Source of the DNA: Nocardia abscessus NBRC 100374
GTDB lineage: Bacteria > Actinomycetota > Actinomycetes > Mycobacteriales > Mycobacteriaceae
Direction of reading: 5' to 3'
Length of the DNA: 64,000 nt
NCBI RefSeq assembly: GCF_000308455.1
Contig: NZ_BAFP01000104.1
Location: forward strand, 1-64,000
Program-made: the position numbers and the translations under genes
Notes under the pieces: model-generated
Database searches by the model: none
What the model was told of the DNA's origin: nothing
What the model saw: the letters and a program-made list of their open reading frames with translations, nothing else
In this document: in pieces, positions 11,288-19,252 of the stretch
Numbering within the stretch: position 1 is the stretch's first letter
Layout of the letters: every line of letters starts with the position of its first letter

Positions 11288-11947
11288 TCAGCGGGCTCGG
11301 CGAGCCGGGGCCTTCTTGGCCGCGGTCTTCTTCGCAGGTGCCTTCTTGGCGGCGGTCTTCTTGGCGGCGGTGGACTTGGCCGCCGTGGCCTTGGTGGCCG
11401 TCTTCTTGGCCGGAGCCTTCTTCGCGACCGCGGTCTTCTTCGCGGGCGCCTTCTTCGCAGCGGTCTTGGTGGCGGTCGTCTTGCGAGCGGTGGTCTTCGC
11501 CGGGGCCTTGGCGGCGGCCTTACGGGCCGTGCTCTTGGCGGGCGCCTTGGTCGGCGTCGACTTCTTGGCGGCGGTCTTCTTCGCCGCCGTCTTCTTTGCC
11601 GCCGCCTTCTTCGCGGCCACCGGCGCATTCACCCCGCGCTTGACGGCGGGCCCGGTCGCGGCCAGTTTCTGCTTACCCGCGATCACCGCCTTGAACTGAG
11701 CGCCGGGGCGGAACGCGGGCACCGAAGTGGGCTTGACCTTCACGGTTTCGCCGGTACGCGGGTTCCGTGCGACGCGAGCCGCCCGCTTACGCTGTTCGAA
11801 CACACCGAATCCGGTGATTGTGACGCTCTGACCCTTGTGCACCGCGCGCACGATGGTGTCGACCACATGCTCGACTGCCGCGGTGGCCGTGCGCCTGTCC
11901 GTACCCAACTTTTCGGTCAGAACGTCGATCAGTTCCGCCTTGTTCAT
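11288..11947 (-). CDS. hupB: HU-type nucleoid protein with long lysine/alanine tail
   Basis: A 219-residue protein. Residues 1-90 form a standard HU fold starting MNKAELIDVLTEKLG and containing TGFGVFEQRKRAARVARNP and the arm-tip proline. Residues 100-219 are a histone-H1-like tail of repeated AAKKTAAKKAPAKK units ending RRAR, as in mycobacterial HupB (Lsr2-independent nucleoid compaction, growth control, iron response). The strongly repetitive tail makes length variation likely between strains. It is monocistronic, with its own terminator; the leuCD operon ends upstream. Confidence 0.95.
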   Translation of the reverse strand: MNKAELIDVLTEKLGTDRRTATAAVEHVVDTIVRAVHKGQSVTITGFGVFEQRKRAARVARNPRTGETVKVKPTSVPAFRPGAQFKAVIAGKQKLAATGPAVKRGVNAPVAAKKAAAKKTAAKKTAAKKSTPTKAPAKSTARKAAAKAPAKTTARKTTATKTAAKKAPAKKTAVAKKAPAKKTATKATAAKSTAAKKTAAKKAPAKKTAAKKAPARRAR

Positions 11948-12103
11948 TGAATCCTCCGCAGACTAATGGCCCGTCGTCGGACCGACTAGGTACCACGGTA
12001 AACCCACTTTGGGCAAGAGTCTATGTGCCACGCCAAAATTCATGTGGTTTAGCACACGTCCAGCTACCGCCACTACAGTCGCTCAGCTAACCGCCAAGGG
12101 TGA

Positions 12104-12712
12104 TTACGTCTGCGAAATATGTGCTGGAAGGGTGGTGGGTTTCCATGTTGGCCTTGCCTTTTCGAACCGGGAGATCGCGTCCTCCCGGCGGAGAGTCAGC
12201 CCGATGTCATCCAATCCCTCCAGCAGACGCCACCTGGTGTAGTCATCAATATCGAACGGCAACACGACGGTTCCAGCCGTCACTGTGCGCGCCTCGAGAT
12301 CCACAACCAATTCCAAGCCCGGCTGTTCCTCGAGCAACTTCCAGAGCATTTCGACATCGTTCTGTGACATCTGAGCGGTCACCACACCGCCCTTGCCCGC
12401 ATTGCCGCGGAAGATGTCGGCGAACCGGGATGAGATGACCACCCGAAAGCCGTAGTCCGACAGCGCCCAAACAGCGTGCTCACGGGAGGATCCGGTACCG
12501 AAATCCGGACCTGCCACCAGTACACTACCGCTGTTGTAAGGCGCCACGTTGAGAATGAAGTCGGGATCGGCCCGCCATGCGGCGAACAACCCGTCCTCGA
12601 ATCCGGTCCGGGTCACCCGCTTGAGGTAGACCGCCGGGATGATCTGATCGGTATCGACATTGGAGCGGCGCAGCGGCACCCCGATGCCCTTGTGCACGGT
12701 GAAGGCTTCCAT
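12104..12712 (-). CDS. leuD: 3-isopropylmalate dehydratase small subunit
   Basis: A 202-residue small subunit of isopropylmalate isomerase, which converts 2- to 3-isopropylmalate in leucine synthesis together with LeuC. Substrate-recognition motifs are RSNVDTDQIIPAVYLKR near residue 17 and GSSREHAVWALSDYGFR near 73, then RGNAGKGG. The length is normal. It follows leuC by 39 bp on the same strand, forming a leuCD operon as in other actinobacteria. Confidence 0.96.
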   Translation of the reverse strand: MEAFTVHKGIGVPLRRSNVDTDQIIPAVYLKRVTRTGFEDGLFAAWRADPDFILNVAPYNSGSVLVAGPDFGTGSSREHAVWALSDYGFRVVISSRFADIFRGNAGKGGVVTAQMSQNDVEMLWKLLEEQPGLELVVDLEARTVTAGTVVLPFDIDDYTRWRLLEGLDDIGLTLRREDAISRFEKARPTWKPTTLPAHISQT

Positions 12713-12751
12713 TACGAATCTCCTGGGTTTGATTGCGGGAATCGGGGGCCG

Positions 12752-14173
12752 TCAGGCCAGATCCGCAGGCGAGGACAGTGTTCCGCGGACCGCCGTCGCG
12801 GCCGCTACGAGGGGAGAAACCAGGTGCGTACGGCCGCCTTTGCCCTGCCTGCCCTCGAAGTTGCGGTTCGAGGTGGACGCGCAACGCTGACCGGGCTCGA
12901 GCTGGTCCGGATTCATTCCCAGGCACATTGAGCAGCCCGCCTGCCGCCATTCGGCGCCCGCCGCGGTGAAAATCTCACCCAGTCCTTCTTTTTCCGCCTG
13001 GGCGCGAACCCGCATCGACCCCGGTACAACCAGCATTCGCACGCCGTCGGCGACATGACGTCCCTTCAAAATCCCGGCCACCGCACGCAAATCCTCAATG
13101 CGTCCGTTGGTGCACGAACCGACGAATACGGTGTCGATCGGTACTTCCCGAAGCGGAGTACCCGGCTCCAAGTCCATGTAACGCAGAGCTTTCTCCGCGG
13201 ACTCACGGGCCACCTCGTCGGCGATGGCGGCCGGGTCGGGCACCGCCTCGCCCAGCGGGGCGCCCTGGCCCGGATTGGTGCCCCAGGTGACGAACGGGGT
13301 CAGCGCGGCGGCGTCGATGTGGACCTCGGCGTCGAAAACGGCGCCCTCGTCGGTCTTCAGCGCCTCCCAGGCGGCCACCGCCGCGTCCCAGTCGGCTCCC
13401 TGCGGGGCGTGCGGCCGTCCTTTGAGGAATTCATAGGTCGTTTCGTCCGGCGCGATCATGCCCGCCCGCGCGCCCGCCTCGATGGACATGTTGCAGATCG
13501 TCATTCGGGCCTCCATCGACATGGCTCGAATGGCCTCGCCCCGGTACTCCAGGACGTAGCCCTGGCCGCCGCCGGTGCCGATCTTCGCGATGACCGCCAG
13601 GATCAGGTCCTTGCTCGTCACGCCCGCGGACAGGACGCCGTCCACGGTGATCGCCATCGTCTTGAACGGGCGCAACGAGAGCGTCTGGGTGGCAAGCACA
13701 TGTTCGACCTCGGAGGTGCCGATGCCCATCGCCAGCGCGCCGAACGCGCCGTGCGTCGAAGTGTGGCTGTCGCCGCACACCACGGTCGTTCCGGGCTGGG
13801 TCAGGCCCAGCTGCGGCCCGACCACGTGCACGATGCCCTGGTCCAGGTCGCCCATCGGGTGCAGCCGCACACCGAATTCCGCGCAGTTGCGCCGCAGCGT
13901 CTCCACCTGGGTGCGCGAAACCGGGTCGGCGATCGGCTTGTCGATATCGATCGTCGGAACGTTGTGGTCCTCGGTCGCGATCGTGAGATCCGGCCTGCGC
14001 ACCGGCCTGCCCGCGGCACGCAGCCCGTCGAAGGCCTGCGGACTGGTCACCTCGTGGACCAGATGCAGGTCGATATAGATGAGGTCCGGTTCGCGCGAGG
14101 CACCCTCGCCCTCCCCGCGAGCGACGACATGCTGGTCCCATACCTTCTCGGCCAGCGTGCGCGGTTCGGCCAT
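12752..14173 (-). CDS. leuC: 3-isopropylmalate dehydratase large subunit
   Basis: A 473-residue aconitase-family subunit carrying the [4Fe-4S] cluster. Cluster-ligand cysteines appear in FVGSCTNGRIEDLR near residue 350 and in GCSMCLGMNPDQL near 412. CGDSHTSTHGAFGALAMGIG near 133 is the family signature. It acts with LeuD in leucine biosynthesis. The ATG at 14173 starts MAEPRTLAEKVWDQHVV, as in homologues. It is divergent from an IclR regulator that is the obvious candidate controller of leuCD. Confidence 0.96.
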   Translation of the reverse strand: MAEPRTLAEKVWDQHVVARGEGEGASREPDLIYIDLHLVHEVTSPQAFDGLRAAGRPVRRPDLTIATEDHNVPTIDIDKPIADPVSRTQVETLRRNCAEFGVRLHPMGDLDQGIVHVVGPQLGLTQPGTTVVCGDSHTSTHGAFGALAMGIGTSEVEHVLATQTLSLRPFKTMAITVDGVLSAGVTSKDLILAVIAKIGTGGGQGYVLEYRGEAIRAMSMEARMTICNMSIEAGARAGMIAPDETTYEFLKGRPHAPQGADWDAAVAAWEALKTDEGAVFDAEVHIDAAALTPFVTWGTNPGQGAPLGEAVPDPAAIADEVARESAEKALRYMDLEPGTPLREVPIDTVFVGSCTNGRIEDLRAVAGILKGRHVADGVRMLVVPGSMRVRAQAEKEGLGEIFTAAGAEWRQAGCSMCLGMNPDQLEPGQRCASTSNRNFEGRQGKGGRTHLVSPLVAAATAVRGTLSSPADLA

Positions 14174-14293
14174 TGTCGATCACCTTTCGGACGAAGCAGC
14201 CGTTCCGCGATCTGGACTCCGACGCGGCGACGGTTGCACAGGTTGTGATAGCTGCGCCTGGTCGGAACGCTGACAGCGAGAATCCGCGACGGT

Positions 14294-14322
14294 GGATTTC
14301 TCAACATCCGAGACGCTAATAT
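14294..14322 (+). promoter_or_regulatory. Promoter of the IclR gene with overlapping inverted repeat
   Basis: TAATAT at 14317-14322 looks like a -10 box ending 6 bp before the IclR ATG at 14329, which would give a leaderless mRNA. The imperfect palindrome GGAT-N8-ATCC (14294-14309) covers the expected -35 area and could be a regulator site for the leuC/IclR divergent pair. Both are read by eye. Confidence 0.45.
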
Positions 14323-14328
14323 CGTTCT

Positions 14329-15030
14329 ATGAGACAGCATAGCGGCATCGGCGTTCTCGACAAAGCAATGGCGGTGCTGTACGCCGTAGCCGAGCATCCC
14401 TCGGGTCTCAACGAGCTGTGCGCGCGCACCGGCCTGCCCCGCGCCACCGCGCACCGTCTCGCCGTCGGCTTGGAAGTGCATCGCCTGCTCGCTCGCGACA
14501 GCAACGGCACGTGGCGGCCCGGCCCGGCCCTCGCCGAACTCGCGACCAGCGCCAATGACCCGCTGCTGGAGGCGGCGTCGGCCATTCTCCCCCGGCTGCG
14601 CGAGATCACCGGCGAAAGCGTGCAGCTCTACTGCCGCGACGGCAACGCCCGCGTCTGCGTCGCGGCCCTGGAACCCCCCGTCGGACTGCGCGACACCGTG
14701 CCGATCGGGGCGCGGCTGCCGCTCACCGCGGGCTCGGCGGCCAAAGTGCTGATGGCGTGGGCCGACCCGGAGCTGCAACGCACCATCCTGGCCGACGCGG
14801 TGTTCGGCGAGCGTGCGCTGGCCGAGGTGCGCAAGCGCGGGTGGGCGCAGAGCGCGGCCGAGCGCGCGGCCGGCGTGGCCAGCGTTTCCGCGCCGGTGCG
14901 CGATGCCGGGGGCACCGTGGTCGCGGCCGTGTCGGTGTCCGGACCGATCGATCGGATGGGCCGCAGGCCGGGCGCTCGCTGGGCCGCGGATCTGGTCGCG
15001 GCGGCCGAGGCACTGCACAAGCGCCTGTAA
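14329..15030 (+). CDS. IclR-family transcriptional regulator, probable leuCD regulator
   Basis: A 233-residue IclR-type regulator. An N-terminal winged helix-turn-helix (about residues 5-65, LNELCARTGLPRATAHRLA) is followed by an effector domain with VQLYCRDGNARVCVA and the C-terminal signature SVSGPIDRM. The placement divergent to leuC is conserved in mycobacteria (Rv2989) and streptomycetes (NdgR-like regulators of leucine genes), so control of leuCD and self is inferred. There is no Shine-Dalgarno upstream; the probable -10 box is almost adjacent to the ATG. Confidence 0.88.
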   Translation: MRQHSGIGVLDKAMAVLYAVAEHPSGLNELCARTGLPRATAHRLAVGLEVHRLLARDSNGTWRPGPALAELATSANDPLLEAASAILPRLREITGESVQLYCRDGNARVCVAALEPPVGLRDTVPIGARLPLTAGSAAKVLMAWADPELQRTILADAVFGERALAEVRKRGWAQSAAERAAGVASVSAPVRDAGGTVVAAVSVSGPIDRMGRRPGARWAADLVAAAEALHKRL

Positions 15031-15063
15031 CGCGTTGCAGTCCGAACTCTCTAGAGTTGGCCC

Positions 15064-15564
15064 ATGGGAGTGAAACAACGGGCACAGATCGTGATGTCCG
15101 ACACCGAGATCACCGAGTTCTTGCAGCGCAGCCGGATCGCGACGCTGGCGACGCTCGGTCCGAAGGGCACGCCGCACCTGACCGCGATGTGGTACGCGCT
15201 CATCGACGGCGAGATCTGGTTCGAGACCAAGGCCAAATCGCAGAAGGCGGTGAACCTGCGCCGCGATCCCCGAGTCACCTGCATGGTCGAGGCGGGCCAG
15301 ACCTACGACCAGCTCAGGGGCGTGTCCATCGAGGGCCGCGCCGAGATCGTCGAGGACGCCGACAAACTCTTCGCCGTCGGGGTGAGCGTCTGGGAACGCT
15401 ACAACGGCCCCTACAGCGAGGAGATCCGGCCGATGGTGGAGGCCATGCTGCACAAACGGGTCGCCGTCCGCGTCGTGGCCGAGCGCACGCGCAGCTGGGA
15501 TCACCGCAAACTCGGCTTGCCCGCCATGCCGCTCGCGGGCAGCACCGCGCAGCCGCTGGACTGA
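15064..15564 (+). CDS. F420/FMN-dependent split-barrel oxidoreductase (FDOR/pyridoxamine oxidase-like)
   Basis: A 166-residue split beta-barrel protein with the family core MSDTEITEFLQRSRIATLAT, PHLTAMWYALIDGEIWFET and KSQKAVNLRRDPRVTCMVEA. It corresponds by position and sequence to Rv2991. Such proteins bind F420 or FMN and reduce diverse substrates; the true substrate is unknown. It starts 33 bp after the IclR gene on the same strand and could be co-transcribed. The presence of fbiD nearby is compatible with F420 use but does not prove it. Confidence 0.82.
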   Translation: MGVKQRAQIVMSDTEITEFLQRSRIATLATLGPKGTPHLTAMWYALIDGEIWFETKAKSQKAVNLRRDPRVTCMVEAGQTYDQLRGVSIEGRAEIVEDADKLFAVGVSVWERYNGPYSEEIRPMVEAMLHKRVAVRVVAERTRSWDHRKLGLPAMPLAGSTAQPLD

Positions 15565-15712
15565 CCTCCAGCGCGATCAGGCGGCGCGACGCGCCGAAAT
15601 CGAACTGACACAACCACCTCGCACGGACTAGCGTCGAGGTGTTCGACAGCAACCGGCCGGGCACCGGCGCCCGCGAGGACGCGCTGCGCGGCCGCGACGA
15701 CGAGGAGCAGCG

Positions 15713-15892
15713 ATGGCGGATTCGGGTAAGTCCAACGGCGCCGACGAGGTGAAGCGCAAGTTCCGGGAAGCACTGGAGCGCAAGAACCAGCAGAACGCCC
15801 GCGCGGCCGACCACCTCGACGGACGGTCGAAAGCGTCCGCGGCGCACTCCGCCGTCGGCCACAAGCGGGAATTCCGGCGCAAGAGCGGCTAG
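15713..15892 (+). CDS. Small basic protein, DUF5302-type
   Basis: A 59-residue, very hydrophilic protein starting MADSGKSNGADEVKRKFREA and ending FRRKSG. The centre is Lys/Arg/Ala/His-rich with no membrane segment. The layout (acidic/polar start, KRKFREALERKN helix, FRRKSG tail) fits the short actinobacterial DUF5302 family, whose function is unknown. The start has GAGGAGCAG 4-12 bp upstream, and a strong terminator begins 15 bp after the stop, both of which support a real gene. Confidence 0.75.
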   Translation: MADSGKSNGADEVKRKFREALERKNQQNARAADHLDGRSKASAAHSAVGHKREFRRKSG

Positions 15893-15907
15893 TCCGCGCA
15901 GAACGCC

Positions 15908-15945
15908 AAGGCCCTCCGGCAAGATCGCTGGAGGGCCTTTCTTTT
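15908..15945 (+). terminator. Rho-independent terminator after the DUF5302 gene
   Basis: A perfect 10-bp stem AAGGCCCTCC/GGAGGGCCTT with a 12-nt loop and a following TCTTTT tract. Confidence 0.85.
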
Positions 15946-16323
15946 GCCCAGGGACCAGGCGAGATGCGCAGTCCTCAACGGTCGACCGGGCGCTCGTGGC
16001 GGTTCGAGATGTCCAATCCACCCATTGGGCTCCTTCGCCACGGCCACCGCTGTAGCCGGCGCGTCCGGACCATGACCTTCGTCACTGGCATCAGCAACGA
16101 TCGCGCCGACGGCCCCTCAGCGATGCCTACCGGGTTCCCGCAACCGAATCGACGGCTTCGCAAGACGGCCTACCAGCCGAGACAAGGCTCGAATCCGCCA
16201 CGGACGACAACACGGGACAACCACCGGCCAAGCGGGGCGAAACCCTCGCCGGGGGTCCGGGCGCGAAGCCCTCCGGGCGGGGCGTGGGGGTCGCACCCCC
16301 CCCCAGAACATGGCGAAACGAGA
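15946..16323. other. Gene-free stretch between the DUF5302 gene and the tRNA genes
   Basis: About 380 bp on either strand hold only short frames without ribosome sites or recognisable products. The G/C homopolymer-rich end (about 16240-16320) looks like non-coding spacer. Confidence 0.5.
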
Positions 16324-16352
16324 AAGGCCCATGCTCCATGAGCATGGGCCTT
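16324..16352 (-). terminator. Stem-loop terminator after tRNA-Glu
   Basis: A perfect 12-bp stem AAGGCCCATGCT/AGCATGGGCCTT with a 5-nt loop. On the minus strand it is followed by TCTCGTTT. It lies 9 bp downstream of the tRNA-Glu 3' end. Confidence 0.8.
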
Positions 16353-16361
16353 CCACTCGTG

Positions 16362-16434
16362 TAGCCCCGACGGGATTCGAACCCGCGCTACCGCCTTGAG
16401 AGGGCGGCGTCCTAGGCCGCTAGACGACGGGGCC
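16362..16434 (-). tRNA. tRNA-Glu (anticodon CTC)
   Basis: 73 nt fold as a cloverleaf. The acceptor stem is GGCCCCG/CGGGGCT with discriminator A, the D-arm starts TCGTCTAGCGGCC, the anticodon stem is CCGCC-CTCTCAA-GGCGG with CTC at the anticodon, and the T-arm is CGGGTTCGAATCCCG. No 3' CCA is encoded. It is next to tRNA-Gln and gltX. Confidence 0.95.
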
Positions 16435-16580
16435 AGGACTGCTTCTCGCTTTCGCGAGGAGCGCCGTGGTTGATCTTTCGATCAGGAGGCTCGGCTAGCT
16501 TAACCGGCCGAGGCCCGGCGACCAAATCGCCAGGTGCTGATTGATTTCGGCCGCGAACCGAAGTCGTCCAACACTCTCCG

Positions 16581-16652
16581 CTGGGGTACCAGGACTCGAA
16601 CCTAGAATGGCTGAACCAGAATCAGCTGTGTTGCCAATTACACCATACCCCA
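16581..16652 (-). tRNA. tRNA-Gln (anticodon CTG)
   Basis: 72 nt with acceptor stem TGGGGTA/TACCCCA and discriminator G. The anticodon arm is GCTGA-TTCTGGT-TCAGC with CTG, and the T-arm contains GGTTCGAGTCC. Its proximity to gltX fits an organism that makes Gln-tRNA by mischarging with Glu and amidating it (known for actinobacteria). Confidence 0.95.
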
Positions 16653-16767
16653 ATGACCAGGTCGTTCAGCCTCGCGTCTGGGTGACTCGAGACCGTGTTC
16701 CGGGCCGAGAAGAAGAGTACCAAACGGCTACGGGTTAACTACAAATCGCCTGGTCAAAGCCCTATTT

Positions 16768-18258
16768 TCAGCCTTGCGGCGCGGCCTGGCCCGCCTCCTT
16801 CCAGCCCAGCGCCGAGCGCAGCCGGTCCAGGGTGACGCCGCGGCCGAGCAGTTCCAGCGATTCGTACAGCGGCGGGCTGATATGCGATCCGGTGACCGCG
16901 ACCCGCACCGGCGCGAAGGCTTTGCGCGGTTTGAGCCCGAGATCATCGATCAGCGCCTTTTTCAGCGCCGCTTCGATCGCCTCGGTGGTCCACTCGGCCA
17001 GCGGCTCCAACGCGGTAATAGCCGACTGCAATACCTCGGCCGCGTCGGTACCGAGATTCTTCGCCCCCGCCGCGGGGTCGATCGCGAACTCCTCCGCGGG
17101 TGCGAACAAGAAACGCAGAAGGTCCCAAGCGTCGGACATCACGACAATCCTGGTCTGCACGAGTTCCGCCGCCGCGGCGAACACCTTCTCATCGATTTCC
17201 GCGCCGATACGGTTGTGCTCGGTGAGATACTCCCGCAGCCGGTGGGCGAAATCACCCGGCGCCAGCAATCGGATGTGCTCGGCGTTGAGCGCGTCCGCCT
17301 TCTTCTGGTCGAAACGGGCCGGATTCGAATTTACTTTCGAAATGTCGAAGGCCTCGACCATCTCCGCCATGGAGAACACGTCGCGGTCCTCGGACAGGCC
17401 CCAACCGAGTAGCGCGAGATAATTCAGCAAACCCTCAGGGATGAATCCGCGGTCGCGGTGGGCGAACAGATTCGACTCGGGATCACGCTTGGACAACTTC
17501 TTGTTGCCCTGGCCCATGACGAACGGCAGGTGACCGAACTCCGGAGTGAAATCGGTGACCCCGATCCGGCGCAGCGCGGCGTACAGCGCCAGCTGCCGGG
17601 GGGTCGAGGAGAGCAGGTCCTCGCCGCGCAGCACGTGGGTGATCCGCATCAGTGCGTCGTCGACCGGGTTGACCAGCGTATACAGCGGCTCTCCGGTGCC
17701 ACGGGTGAGCGCGAAGTCCGGGACGCTGCCCGCCTTGAAGGTGGTCTCACCGCGCACCAGATCGGTCCAGGACAGGTCCTCGTCCGGCATCCGCAGCCGG
17801 ACCACGGCCGGGCGGCCCTCGGCCCGGTATGCCTCGATCCGCTCGGGCGTCAGCTCGCGATCGTAGTTGTCGTAACCGAGCTTCGGATCGCGTCCCGCTG
17901 CGCGATGGCGGGCCTCGACTTCCTCCGGCGTGGAGAACGATTCATACGCCTCACCGGCCTCCAGCAAACGCCGAACAACGTCCAGGTGCAGTTCTTTTCG
18001 CAGCGACTGGCGATATGGCTCATAGGGCCCGCCGACCTCCGGTCCCTCGTCCCAGGTGAGGCCGAGCCAGCGCAGCGCGTCGATAATCGCGCGGTAGGAC
18101 TCCTCGGAATCGCGTGCGGCATCGGTGTCTTCGATACGAAAGACGAATGTGCCACCGTGATGGCGGGCATAGGCCCAGTTGAACAGCGCCGTCCGGATCA
18201 GGCCCACGTGTGGTGTTCCGGTCGGTGACGGGCAGAATCGGACCCGTACTTCAGTCAT
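16768..18258 (-). CDS. gltX: Glutamyl-tRNA synthetase
   Basis: A 496-residue class I aminoacyl-tRNA synthetase that charges tRNA-Glu. The HIGH-type motif is in SPTGTPHVGLIRTALFNWAY near residue 9, and the KMSKS-type motif is KLSKRDPESNL near 255. The ATG at 18258 gives MTEVRVRFCPSPTG, the family start. Its partner tRNA-Glu and tRNA-Gln genes lie just downstream on the same strand, and an FAH-family gene is 13 bp upstream, so a shared transcript is likely. In actinobacteria this enzyme normally also mischarges tRNA-Gln for GatCAB. Confidence 0.96.
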   Translation of the reverse strand: MTEVRVRFCPSPTGTPHVGLIRTALFNWAYARHHGGTFVFRIEDTDAARDSEESYRAIIDALRWLGLTWDEGPEVGGPYEPYRQSLRKELHLDVVRRLLEAGEAYESFSTPEEVEARHRAAGRDPKLGYDNYDRELTPERIEAYRAEGRPAVVRLRMPDEDLSWTDLVRGETTFKAGSVPDFALTRGTGEPLYTLVNPVDDALMRITHVLRGEDLLSSTPRQLALYAALRRIGVTDFTPEFGHLPFVMGQGNKKLSKRDPESNLFAHRDRGFIPEGLLNYLALLGWGLSEDRDVFSMAEMVEAFDISKVNSNPARFDQKKADALNAEHIRLLAPGDFAHRLREYLTEHNRIGAEIDEKVFAAAAELVQTRIVVMSDAWDLLRFLFAPAEEFAIDPAAGAKNLGTDAAEVLQSAITALEPLAEWTTEAIEAALKKALIDDLGLKPRKAFAPVRVAVTGSHISPPLYESLELLGRGVTLDRLRSALGWKEAGQAAPQG

Positions 18259-18271
18259 GGCTCTCTTTCGA

Positions 18272-19045
18272 TCAGCGTTTGGCGGCAACGGGATTGGTGA
18301 GGGTGCCGATGCCCTCGACGGTCACCGACACCTGCTGCCCCTCGCGCACCGGGCCGACGCCCTCGGGGGTGCCGGTGAGGATGACGTCACCGGGCAGCAG
18401 CGTCATCACGGTGGTGACCCACTCGATGAGCTTCGGAATGTCGTGCAGCAGAAGCGAAGTGCGGCTGCGCTGGCGCACCTCGCCGTCGAGCTCGGTGACG
18501 ATCTCCAGATCCGAAGGGTCCAAGGAGGTTTCGATCCACGGACCGAGCGGGCAGAACGTGTCGTAGCCCTTGCCCCTGGTCCACTGACCGTCGTGGCGCT
18601 GCTGGTCGCGGGCGGTCACGTCGTTGGCGGCGGTGTAGCCGAGCACCACGTCCAGCGCGCGAGCGGCGGGCACGTCCTTGCAGGGACGGCCGATGACGAC
18701 GGCCAGCTCCCCTTCGTAATCGACCTGAGACGAACTGGGCGGCAGGATGATCGGGGCGTTCGGCCCCACGATCGCGGTGTTCGGTTTGAGGAAGATCACC
18801 GGGTCGGCGGGAGCGGGGCCGCCCATCTCGGCGGCATGGGCGGCGTAGTTCTTGCCGATGCAGACCACCTTGCTGGCCAGGATCGGCGCGAGCAACCGCA
18901 CGTCGGCCAGCGGCCAGCTCCGCCCGGTGAACGTCGGTGTACCGAACGGGTGTTCCGCGATCTCCTTGGCCACACTGTCGCTTCCGTCGCCTTCGATGCT
19001 GACGAAGGCGACCCCATCGGGACTGGCAACTCGACCTAGACGCAT
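18272..19045 (-). CDS. Fumarylacetoacetate hydrolase family protein
   Basis: A 257-residue FAH-fold protein. Metal-binding acids sit in QVDYEGELAVVIGRPC near residue 104, preceded by CIGKNYAAHAAEMG near 65 and followed by GYTAANDVTARDQQ and GTPEGVGPVREGQ. The family includes acylpyruvate hydrolases and oxaloacetate decarboxylases; the substrate is not decided. The ATG at 19045 (MRLGRVASPDG) is used; the much longer open frame upstream is the antisense of the MFS gene. Rv2993c is the positional counterpart, also next to gltX. Confidence 0.9.
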   Translation of the reverse strand: MRLGRVASPDGVAFVSIEGDGSDSVAKEIAEHPFGTPTFTGRSWPLADVRLLAPILASKVVCIGKNYAAHAAEMGGPAPADPVIFLKPNTAIVGPNAPIILPPSSSQVDYEGELAVVIGRPCKDVPAARALDVVLGYTAANDVTARDQQRHDGQWTRGKGYDTFCPLGPWIETSLDPSDLEIVTELDGEVRQRSRTSLLLHDIPKLIEWVTTVMTLLPGDVILTGTPEGVGPVREGQQVSVTVEGIGTLTNPVAAKR

Positions 19046-19252
19046 GCCCCGGAGTCTATCGACCCGTCGCCACCTGCCCGAACGCGCCCGACCGGGTGGT
19101 ACGGAATCCGCGCGGATCCGGCGGCGGCGCGCGCTGTGAGCAGTTCGACAGCCACGACCGTCGAGCCGAGCCGCCGTTCCGGTGTACCGTGAGCGGCGAA
19201 GTTCACAAAGTGGGAATTGTATCCCAAATAATGAGATTTCGAGGTGTAACCG

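Noticed and set aside
12009..12242. Short plus-strand frame between hupB and leuD
   Set aside because: Overlaps leuD on the opposite strand, with no ribosome site and no recognisable product.
16240..16320. G/C homopolymer-rich repeat as a mobile-element end
   Set aside because: No inverted terminal repeats, target duplication or transposase nearby.
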